Positions 6,776-12,192 of a stretch of 40,057 bases of DNA are shown here, piece by piece. This stretch comes from a virus. The stretch lies in IMG/VR virus record IMGVR_UViG_3300015264_000036, positions 1 to 40,057 of that record; one strand, given 5' to 3'. Under the pieces are notes generated by a model that saw nothing but the letters and a program-made list of their open reading frames with translations, ran no database searches and was not told the origin of the DNA. The translations under genes were made by a program, and so were the position numbers. Positions within the stretch are counted from its first letter, which is position 1. Each line of letters begins with the position of its first letter.

Positions 6776-7116
6776 ATATTGTTTCCTTCTTTATAAATAT
6801 TAATTGCTAATTCGGAATAAACTACAATATCATTAGCAATGACAGAAATTATAGGGCAAGATTCATGAGAATAAACTAGAGTCGCCTCTAAAAAGCTCTT
6901 AGACTTTTGAAATAATAGATAGTATAGAGATAAACCAACAATAAATTTATCATCCTCACTACTATCTATCGCAGATAAAATAGAAAGTAATGGTTTTGTG
7001 CTGAATAAAGTTTCTTTCTCTCCATAAATTTCTTCAGAAAATTCTTTAATCATTCCCAGCTGATGTCTGATCGAAGACAAACAATACCTTATTTCCTTAC
7101 TATTATTTTCAGTCAT
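6772..7116 (-). CDS. Unknown helical protein, 114 aa
   Basis: The ATG at 7116 is chosen because AGGAGAAG lies just upstream; an in-frame ATG at 7143 overlaps the previous stop (TAATG) but has no ribosome site, so both are possible. The protein looks all-helical: YCLSSIRHQLGMIKEFSEEIYG, then a stretch with LLSILSAIDSSEDDKFIVGLSLYYLLFQ, then SFLEATLVYSHESCP. It ends with an ATGA overlap into the next gene. No family recognised. Confidence 0.72.
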   Translation of the reverse strand: MTENNSKEIRYCLSSIRHQLGMIKEFSEEIYGEKETLFSTKPLLSILSAIDSSEDDKFIVGLSLYYLLFQKSKSFLEATLVYSHESCPIISVIANDIVVYSELAINIYKEGNNI

Positions 7117-7142
7117 TTCTTCTCCTAAACATGAATTCTTCA

Positions 7143-7454
7143 TTAGACATATATTTTTTGTCCTTTATATTCAATATAAGATATTTTTTCATCCCTTTCT
7201 CCGTACTCGTCAGGACTTGATATATAGAAAGTAATTCCGAGTTCATAGTCGCTCTCACAAAATATCTCTAGCTCATTTTCCTTTAGAAATTTATTTATTT
7301 CCTTTACCATTTCTATTAATCGATTGATGTTGGTTGGTCTTAGTTCTTTTTCAATCCCCTTTATCTGGTTATATAAGAGTTGGCTCTCTTCCCTTATTGC
7401 CGACTGCCTTTCCTTCAAAGTAATAAGTTTGTCTTCTAGATTCTCTTTATTCAT
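7143..7454 (-). CDS. Unknown protein, paralogue of the gene at 4362-4760
   Basis: 103 residues with AAAGGAG six bases before the ATG. Residues 3-45 form a coiled coil; the C-terminal half matches the gene at 4362-4760 in order and spacing (INKFLKENELEIFCES, ITFYISS, ISYIEYKGQKIYV). The two copies sit in one operon about 2.4 kb apart with unrelated genes between them, so they are a dispersed duplication. Function unknown. Confidence 0.8.
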   Translation of the reverse strand: MNKENLEDKLITLKERQSAIREESQLLYNQIKGIEKELRPTNINRLIEMVKEINKFLKENELEIFCESDYELGITFYISSPDEYGERDEKISYIEYKGQKIYV

Positions 7455-7464
7455 TTTTTCTCCT

Positions 7465-7938
7465 TTAATTTTTTCCTGTCTTCGTTCTATGATTTATATC
7501 AAGTCTTAGTAAATCATTTACTTCTAAATCAATTATAAATCTCACATAAACACTACATCCCCATGCCCACAATCTACATTTATTTCTAGATAAAATTAAC
7601 TCTAAATTTTTTATTATGGGAATAAGCTCACCCTCTATTGTTCGAGAGATAAAACTATGTAATAAATATTGTGGTATATTTTTTATTCCAGGATCTTTTA
7701 TTAATATCTCAATCGATTTCTTTATAGAGTTATATTTCTCGAATTTATCTTTATCATCAACATCGTCTAATGCATATGCTGGAGAATGTGGATGATTGTA
7801 GGAAACGTATACATCTTCACCATTCTCAGACCATGTAAGTTCATGTTTACGGAAGTATCTTTCCACCCTCAGAGCCACTCCATTTAATTTCTGTAAGTCT
7901 TTTTTACTTCCCACATTTGCAAGCGTTAAATTTCGCAT
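7465..7938 (-). CDS. Unknown protein, 157 aa
   Basis: A soluble, mixed alpha/beta protein from ATG 7938. It has a possible two-part structure: an N-terminal half with VALRVERYFRKHELTWSENG and VYVSYNHPHSP, and a C-terminal half with LELILSRNKCRLWAWGCSVYVRF that echoes it (a Leu-rich helix, then W, then VYV). This may be an internal duplication, about 95 residues apart. No good ribosome site precedes the ATG, so translation may be coupled to the tiny upstream gene that stops one base before it. Family not recognised. Confidence 0.78.
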   Translation of the reverse strand: MRNLTLANVGSKKDLQKLNGVALRVERYFRKHELTWSENGEDVYVSYNHPHSPAYALDDVDDKDKFEKYNSIKKSIEILIKDPGIKNIPQYLLHSFISRTIEGELIPIIKNLELILSRNKCRLWAWGCSVYVRFIIDLEVNDLLRLDINHRTKTGKN

Positions 7939-7939
7939 A

Positions 7940-8008
7940 TTATTTGAATACGTAAAGAAGGATCATCGTAAAGAGCAGAACGACGAGTAGATAAAGTAGA
8001 AAGCCCAT
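7940..8008 (-). CDS. Very small hydrophobic membrane peptide, 22 aa
   Basis: ATG 8008 to TAA 7940-7942 encodes a peptide that is almost entirely one membrane helix (GFLLYLLVVLLFTMILLYVFK). The stop lies one base before the next ATG, and the tract is otherwise an unexplained gap between two operon genes. Hydrophobic mini-proteins of this kind are common in phages and often tune host membrane proteins. No strong ribosome site is seen, so this remains tentative. Confidence 0.42.
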   Translation of the reverse strand: MGFLLYLLVVLLFTMILLYVFK

Positions 8009-8035
8009 ATTATTTCAATCCAGTAATTTTTTTCG

Positions 8036-8218
8036 TCAAGATTCCGACATGGCTTTATCTATCGCTTTTATAGCTTTACTAAGTCCATATAGAGAACCTC
8101 GTAAAAATCCATATATTTCGTTTCGTGAATTAAACCCATCATAGTAATTCGAAAGCTCTCTTATAATCTCGATACATTCTTTTATTGATACAAGATTATC
8201 TGCATGGTTATTACTCAT
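8036..8218 (-). CDS. Unknown small helical protein, 60 aa
   Basis: The start at ATG 8218 is preferred over the in-frame ATG codons at 8248 and 8227 because AGGAG lies ten bases upstream of it and the longer form would run into the methyltransferase stop. The product has two helices, SIKECIEIIRELSNYYDGF and LYGLSKAIKAIDKAM. Family unknown. It follows the methyltransferase gene directly. Confidence 0.65.
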   Translation of the reverse strand: MSNNHADNLVSIKECIEIIRELSNYYDGFNSRNEIYGFLRGSLYGLSKAIKAIDKAMSES

Positions 8219-8231
8219 TATAATCATTCTC

Positions 8232-9023
8232 CTAAGGTGTAGAAGCAATTAAATTGTATCCTCCAACAGTTCTGTGCCTTTCCATTTCCTCATTTTCAAA
8301 ACCATCTTTTATTCTACTTTCAGCTAATTCTGTATATTCAGGGGATATTTCTATACCAATATAATTTCTTTTCAAAAGTTTTGCTGCTACTGCAGTAGTT
8401 CCGGATCCCATAAATGGATCTAAAATTAATTGTGCTTCAGTCGAAGAAATAATTCTTTCGATTAGCGCCACTGGAAAAGGAGCAGGATGATCATTTTTCA
8501 TTTCTTGTTGGAAATCCCAGACATCTCCAACTGCATTAGCTTTTTGAGAAAGTTTAAAGTTCTTTTTAGCAATTAGATAAATTACTTCATAAGTAGGAAG
8601 AAAATAACCTGGATTAAAATTAATACCTCCTTTTCGTTTCCAGATAATGATTTGTCTGACAGGAAATCCTTGCAAAATATCATTTCTATCTTGCAATAAT
8701 CCTTCCTGTACTCTCCATTTGTGATTATAAAATATAGCGCCATCATCTTTTATTAAGCGCATCATTTGATTCAAACAGTTTCTTTGCCAACGTACATATT
8801 CATCATGCGGCATGCAATCATTGTGATGTGAATATCCATTCACAAGAGCTGCATTTTTCCATTTACCGCCACGGCCATCTTTCATGCCGTTTCCAGAAGA
8901 ATTTTTAAGATTGTATGGAGGAGAGGTGACCACTAGATCAAGGCAGTTATCCGGTATTGTGAGCATTACTTCTATTGCATCACCGCAGATAACTTTATCG
9001 ATAAATTTTTTAGGGCATTTCAT
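8232..9023 (-). CDS. DNA methyltransferase (N6-adenine/N4-cytosine class, beta order)
   Basis: 263 residues with the catalytic motif IV TSPPYN (residues 33-38) ahead of the AdoMet-binding motif I, FMGSGTT (204-210), the order of beta-class amino methyltransferases. The HPAPFP segment (179-184) and the IGIEISPEY strand (222-230) also match. It transfers a methyl group from AdoMet to an exocyclic amine of A or C; SPPY-type motifs are frequent in N4-cytosine enzymes, but the base cannot be decided here. No cognate restriction enzyme lies nearby, so it is an orphan that probably protects phage DNA or alters regulation. AGGTGA precedes ATG 9023. Confidence 0.93.
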   Translation of the reverse strand: MKCPKKFIDKVICGDAIEVMLTIPDNCLDLVVTSPPYNLKNSSGNGMKDGRGGKWKNAALVNGYSHHNDCMPHDEYVRWQRNCLNQMMRLIKDDGAIFYNHKWRVQEGLLQDRNDILQGFPVRQIIIWKRKGGINFNPGYFLPTYEVIYLIAKKNFKLSQKANAVGDVWDFQQEMKNDHPAPFPVALIERIISSTEAQLILDPFMGSGTTAVAAKLLKRNYIGIEISPEYTELAESRIKDGFENEEMERHRTVGGYNLIASTP

Positions 9024-9056
9024 AAAAAATCACCTGGTTGATTCCATTATATTTGT

Positions 9057-9263
9057 TCATATTTCCACCTCTATTGAATTATCTTCTCCCATCATCATTC
9101 TCCTGCTTTTTTCCAAACCATTTTTAATCGCCTTAAATAAAATATCTCCATGTTCCTCATTTTCAAATATGCACACCATATTTCCTGCCTTCCCTCTAAG
9201 CTTTTCTAACTCCCCTAAATCAATTTCCTCTCTTACTATTCTAATGATATGTAACTTTTTCAT
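9057..9263 (-). CDS. Unknown small protein, 68 aa
   Basis: The start ATG 9263 is chosen for its AAGGAG nine bases upstream; the longer in-frame ATG at 9314 lies inside the upstream gene. The first 23 bases overlap the end of that gene in another frame. The protein has an N-terminal beta strand (KKLHIIRIVREE), a helix and a GNMVCIFENEEHGDIL segment, suggesting a compact alpha/beta fold. Family unknown. Confidence 0.7.
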   Translation of the reverse strand: MKKLHIIRIVREEIDLGELEKLRGKAGNMVCIFENEEHGDILFKAIKNGLEKSRRMMMGEDNSIEVEI

Positions 9264-9585
9264 TGCTATCTCCTTTTTCTTCGATGTGTTTTTCAAATTC
9301 TTTCCTACACGCAATGTAAGTTTCTACATTAGAGGCGTAATTTAGGTAATTTAATATCTTAGGAAATATCTCTCCCAATTCCTCAAGAAAAGATGAGAAA
9401 ATTCCAAAAGCATTTCTTATATACGTATATTCTTTTTCGCATATGTTGTTCTCAACAACACTTAGTTCCTTTGTAACCTTCAATCTAACTTCTTGACAAA
9501 AGTTATCAAACAAAGGATGGAGTGCCTTCTCAATCCTCTTAAGTTCATCTAGATTTTTTTGAAAAATTTCTGATATTTCTTTCAT
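9241..9585 (-). CDS. Unknown coiled-coil protein, 114 aa
   Basis: Mostly helical: an N-terminal amphipathic stretch (ISEIFQKNLDELKRIEKAL), a central helix with LKVTKELSVVENNICEKEYTY and a third around FLEELGEIFPKILNYL. It is the first gene downstream of the strong minus-strand promoter at 9615-9642, so it is likely transcribed both from that promoter and by read-through from csrA. No family recognised. Confidence 0.75.
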   Translation of the reverse strand: MKEISEIFQKNLDELKRIEKALHPLFDNFCQEVRLKVTKELSVVENNICEKEYTYIRNAFGIFSSFLEELGEIFPKILNYLNYASNVETYIACRKEFEKHIEEKGDSNEKVTYH

Positions 9586-9606
9586 TTATTTTCCTTTAAT
9601 TTGAGA

Positions 9607-9642
9607 GACAGGATATTATAATAAACTATAACATCCTGTCAA
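9607..9642 (-). promoter_or_regulatory. Near-consensus sigma-70 promoter buried in a dyad (operator candidate)
   Basis: On the minus strand TTGACA (9642-9637), a 16-base spacer and TATAAT (9620-9615) form an essentially perfect sigma-70 promoter reading into the gene at 9241-9585. The region is also an inverted repeat: GACAGGAT (9607-9614) with ATCCTGTC (9633-9640), continuing inward as TTATA...TATAA around a six-base centre. One arm covers the -35 box, the other the start-site side, so a repressor dimer or tetramer bound here would block the promoter. The inner dyad resembles one at the promoter near 14190. Confidence 0.8.
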
Positions 9643-9647
9643 ATTTT

Positions 9648-9848
9648 TTATGCTGATATACTGATAGAGCCATCTAACTTTCTCTGTTCGTATATCTCTT
9701 CTCTATCAATAATCACATTTTTATCTGCTGAAAATCCTAATCTAATTTGCGATTTCGATCGGTTACACACGAGCGCTGTAACCTTAATTTCTTTCCCATC
9801 GACATTAATCATAATAGATTCACCTGATCTTCGGGTAAGCACTAACAT
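9648..9848 (-). CDS. csrA: CsrA/RsmA-type translational regulator
   Basis: 66 residues with the full CsrA signature: MLVLTRR at the start, GE at 9-10, then IRLGFSADKNVIIDREEIY. The RNA-contacting residues Leu4, Arg6, Arg7 and the Arg of DREEIY (Arg49, equivalent to Arg44 in E. coli) are all present. The central loop is a few residues longer than in E. coli (around VCNRSKSQ). CsrA dimers bind GGA in hairpin loops of mRNA leaders and usually block ribosome entry. AAAAGGAG precedes the ATG, and the gene overlaps the end of its upstream neighbour. It may retarget host carbon storage/virulence control or time phage gene translation. Confidence 0.95.
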   Translation of the reverse strand: MLVLTRRSGESIMINVDGKEIKVTALVCNRSKSQIRLGFSADKNVIIDREEIYEQRKLDGSISISA

Positions 9849-10044
9849 GGTTTTCTCCTTTTCTGGTTGGGATATTCTCTAATAGTTGTGTAACCCTATT
9901 TTGAAAATAAATATTTTTAAGTTTCTCAATAGCAGATGAAAGATTCGCCAGCGCATATTTGCTGGCAGGGCATCTCGGATGATGACTGAGATACCATTCC
10001 AAGCTTGCTATAACTGTATTAACTTCTTCTGCAGACATTTCCAT
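9820..10044 (-). CDS. Unknown small helical protein, 74 aa
   Basis: ATG 10044 has AGGAG five bases upstream. The protein starts with an acidic helix (MSAEEVNTVIASLEWYLSHH), has a short Cys/Pro-containing turn and a second helix (YALANLSSAIEKLKNIYF), and a basic tail that overlaps csrA by 29 bases in a different frame. The overlap couples its translation to csrA. No family recognised. Confidence 0.75.
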   Translation of the reverse strand: MEMSAEEVNTVIASLEWYLSHHPRCPASKYALANLSSAIEKLKNIYFQNRVTQLLENIPTRKGENHVSAYPKIR

Positions 10045-10052
10045 TATTTCTC

Positions 10053-11027
10053 CTATGAAAGATCTTCGTTGTCAAAAAATTCTGTATTTTTTGACTCGAT
10101 TATCTTAAGTTCATCGTCAAGAATTTTATTTTTCTTTTTATTTTTTAAGAGGGTGACTTCTTTTAGAAAGTCTCCTTCACGGTGTTCTCGACATATTCTT
10201 TGCGAATCTTCAAATATCACTTTTAGATCTTCTATAGTGATAGCCAATTCAATCGCATCCCTTACTTGCTGTTTTTCTTCTTGAGTCAGTGATTTTTTTT
10301 CTATTGACTGTTTTACTTCGACCACCTCTTTTCTTGCTTTTATTTCTTTGTGCAATTCTGGAAAATTAGAACTCTCTTCCACATCTTGTGTAAAGATACA
10401 AGAAGCTCCAGTTGCATTTATTGTAGCAGCTATGAGAGCACGTTTGCATGCCATTTTAAGAACCGTATTCCAACAATCTGCGATATCTTTATTTTCTGTT
10501 TTACCAACGGGTTGCGATACGAGTCTTTCATCAGTCAATGGAAATTTTGCATTACAACCCCCTTTCTTTGTATTACAGTAAAAGTTCTTATTCCAAGACT
10601 CGTCTCCTTTCCCTTTTGAGATAGAGTCATTCCCACAATCAGGACACACTATTCCACCCGTTCTATATCTATATTTGCTTTCTAAAGTAGAGCAAGACCC
10701 GAGACCTCTAGCAACAAGCTTTCCGGTGATGATGTGGATAAGGTCACATGAAACGAGATAGTTTCGATGATTTGCTTCTAGCTTTTCTTCCTTCCAATCA
10801 TAGACGGGAGAAAATCTAAACATCATATTTAACTTTTGAGCTCCCGGTAATAGTAGAGAAGGCTTTGATGTTCCCGGAAGTTTTCCATAATCTTCATTTA
10901 TCACCATAACCTTGGTCATTACACTTTGAACTTTATGTAGCATTCGTACTAAATCATCGATAGTAAGCTCTTCTTGCACAGACATGGACTTTGTTTCTTG
11001 TATTATCATTTGATTTTCTGATGACAT
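10053..11027 (-). CDS. Phage recombination-module protein with zinc finger (possible ssDNA-annealing type)
   Basis: 324 residues. The core has the pattern DYGKLPG..KPSLLLPGAQKL (46-65), then a beta-rich segment, an inserted four-Cys zinc ribbon (C128, C131, C151, C158), and a helix VLKMACKRALIAATINATGASCIFTQD. I know this pattern from a widespread phage family found with recombination and replication genes, and the KRAL..A...ATGA helix resembles that of Erf/Rad52-like annealing proteins. That link is inference; no biochemistry is known to me. The C-terminal 120 residues are a charged coiled coil. The gene follows the small gene at 11029-11253, whose end carries the AAGGAG ribosome site. Confidence 0.7.
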   Translation of the reverse strand: MSSENQMIIQETKSMSVQEELTIDDLVRMLHKVQSVMTKVMVINEDYGKLPGTSKPSLLLPGAQKLNMMFRFSPVYDWKEEKLEANHRNYLVSCDLIHIITGKLVARGLGSCSTLESKYRYRTGGIVCPDCGNDSISKGKGDESWNKNFYCNTKKGGCNAKFPLTDERLVSQPVGKTENKDIADCWNTVLKMACKRALIAATINATGASCIFTQDVEESSNFPELHKEIKARKEVVEVKQSIEKKSLTQEEKQQVRDAIELAITIEDLKVIFEDSQRICREHREGDFLKEVTLLKNKKKNKILDDELKIIESKNTEFFDNEDLS

Positions 11028-11028
11028 A

Positions 11029-11253
11029 TTACGCTCCTTGTTTTTTAGATGGTTTGAGATTAGACAATATATCGAGGTCAGTTTGTTTTAATAGCCAAAC
11101 CGGAGAAAATTCTAATTCAAGCAGGACTTTTTCTCGTACATAGTCCAGCATTTCTAAAATGAGATTTTTATAAGCAAGATACTTTATAGCGCTATCTTCC
11201 CCTTTGTTTGAAAGTACTTTCTTAATATATGCCACATCTGGAATTTCTTTCAT
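11029..11253 (-). CDS. Unknown small protein, 74 aa
   Basis: Starts at ATG 11253, overlapping the stop of the upstream small gene (ATGA), with AAGGAG upstream. The product is helical (VAYIKKVLSNKG, AIKYLAYKNLILEMLDYVREKVLLEL) with a basic C-terminus. It immediately precedes the recombination-like gene. No family recognised. Confidence 0.72.
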   Translation of the reverse strand: MKEIPDVAYIKKVLSNKGEDSAIKYLAYKNLILEMLDYVREKVLLELEFSPVWLLKQTDLDILSNLKPSKKQGA

Positions 11254-11378
11254 TGTAAAATCTCCTTTTTAAAGTGAAAACCCCGTAGTTTCAATAGGTA
11301 ACGACTGACTATTCCCACTCGCCTTCTTCCCAACATTATTAGAAACAATTTTTCTTCACTACTAAAATAGTCTTTCAT
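11250..11378 (-). CDS. Small basic protein, 42 aa
   Basis: ATG 11378 overlaps the stop of the upstream gene (ATGA) and its TGA overlaps the ATG of the downstream gene (ATGA). Such double coupling is strong evidence for translation even though the frame is short. The product has an acidic start (MKDYFSSEEKLF) and then a basic hydrophobic stretch (IMLGRRRVGIVSRYLLKLRGF). No homologue is recognised. Confidence 0.72.
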   Translation of the reverse strand: MKDYFSSEEKLFLIMLGRRRVGIVSRYLLKLRGFHFKKEILQ

Positions 11379-11773
11379 AAAGACCTCTGTGCATCATAGC
11401 GATTTTCAAGAATTTCCGAATGTCTTTTCACCAGGACTTGAAAATTATCAATCACCTCATCTTTTAACAAAGCACCTATTTCTTTTCGATAATAACTATT
11501 TCCCATATTTTTTATTTCTTCTAATAAATCAAATGCACTATCACTATCTTGATGGATAAGATACTGGGATATACGATACATTAAACTATTCTCGAAATCT
11601 CCATGAGTACCAGCAGCTTCCCTGACAAAATCCATTTGATTATCAATGTTATCATCAGCCAACAATTCACCTGTTAACTGACATTTATCGTCGCTATCTA
11701 AATCATCATAATCATAAATTCCTTTTTCAAACAGGTAATGAATATGATCACCCAATGAAGTATGTACTTTCAT
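11375..11773 (-). CDS. Unknown acidic protein, 132 aa, first gene of the leftward operon
   Basis: The start is ATG 11773, which has CAGGAG seven bases upstream; an in-frame ATG at 11896 would give a 173-residue form but has no ribosome site and covers the leader. The protein is very acidic (DYDDLDSDDK) and helical, with LLEEIKNMGNSYYRKEIGALLKDEVIDNF near the end. It ends in an ATGA overlap. As the first product of the leftward operon it may be a DNA mimic or a regulator, but no family is recognised. Confidence 0.75.
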   Translation of the reverse strand: MKVHTSLGDHIHYLFEKGIYDYDDLDSDDKCQLTGELLADDNIDNQMDFVREAAGTHGDFENSLMYRISQYLIHQDSDSAFDLLEEIKNMGNSYYRKEIGALLKDEVIDNFQVLVKRHSEILENRYDAQRSL

Positions 11774-11817
11774 AATGTTCTCCTGTGATGTATAGTTAGT
11801 TATAACATGTTGTCCGT

Positions 11818-11839
11818 AAAAAATCAGAATCGCTTCTGA
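11818..11839 (-). terminator. Possible attenuator hairpin in the leftward leader
   Basis: On the minus strand ATCAGAA-GCGA-TTCTGAT forms a perfect 7-bp stem with a 4-base loop, followed by a short T-run (five T including the last stem base). It lies in the untranslated leader between the leftward promoter (11920-11947) and the first gene. The stem is AT-rich and the T-run short, so termination would be partial; it could be an attenuator or antitermination target. Confidence 0.4.
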
Positions 11840-11919
11840 TAAATCAAGCATAGTACGGATTACATGTTGTGTCTGTAAGCTATATCTGAAAGTCATGTAA
11901 GCATTTAGCTCGGTTGTTT

Positions 11920-11947
11920 ATTATTTGCACGCTAAGATTATGGTCAA
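11920..11947 (-). promoter_or_regulatory. Leftward promoter of the divergent switch
   Basis: Minus strand TTGACC (11947-11942), 16-base spacer, AATAAT (11925-11920); each box matches the sigma-70 consensus in 5 of 6 positions. It would start transcription near 11913 and feed the left-arm operon through a leader of about 140 bases. Its -35 box is the same DNA as the -35 box of the rightward promoter. Confidence 0.7.
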
Positions 11948-11969
11948 AAATCTACTTTAACTCTATAAA
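11941..11969 (+). promoter_or_regulatory. Rightward promoter of the divergent switch
   Basis: Plus strand TGGTCA (11941-11946), 17-base spacer, TATAAA (11964-11969); 4 of 6 and 5 of 6 consensus matches. A dyad CTATA-AA-TATAG (11962-11973) covers the -10 box and is a candidate operator for the downstream regulator. The transcript would begin near 11976, giving a leader of only about 8 bases before the ATG at 11984. Confidence 0.62.
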
Positions 11970-11983
11970 TATAGGTATATTTC

Positions 11984-12190
11984 ATGAAAAATAACAAAGT
12001 AAAGAATTTACGTCTTCAATTACAACTGACCCAGAGACAGTTTGCAAAAGAGTTAGGTGTGACATTACTCAGTGTGTGTAATTACGAGTCAGGAAAGCAT
12101 ATTCCGCATTCATTAACAATGGAAAAGATCATTCAATTAGCGAAACGTTATCGAATTAAACTCGAATTGTCGGATCTTTTGGAGAAATAA
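11984..12190 (+). CDS. Cro/CI-type helix-turn-helix regulator
   Basis: 68 residues, the size of a Cro-like protein. A helix-turn-helix of the Xre family spans about residues 5-60, with LRLQLQLTQRQFAKELGVT as helices 1-2, LLSVCNYESGKH as the recognition region and MEKIIQLAKRYRIKLEL after it. No dimerisation or protease-sensitive C-terminal domain is present, so it is not a full CI. It sits directly beside the overlapping divergent promoters and is the obvious candidate to bind there. Next gene starts 3 bases after its stop, with GGAG inside its last codons. Confidence 0.88.
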   Translation: MKNNKVKNLRLQLQLTQRQFAKELGVTLLSVCNYESGKHIPHSLTMEKIIQLAKRYRIKLELSDLLEK

Positions 12191-12192
12191 TT

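Noticed and set aside
8884-9345. Plus-strand open frame of 153 codons
   Set aside because: It lies antisense to the methyltransferase gene and its upstream neighbours, which have clear motifs; the frame codes a Ser/Ile/Phe-rich sequence typical of antisense of coding DNA.
11774-11896. N-terminal extension of the first leftward gene
   Set aside because: No ribosome site at ATG 11896, whereas ATG 11773 has CAGGAG; the tract looks like a leader with a hairpin.
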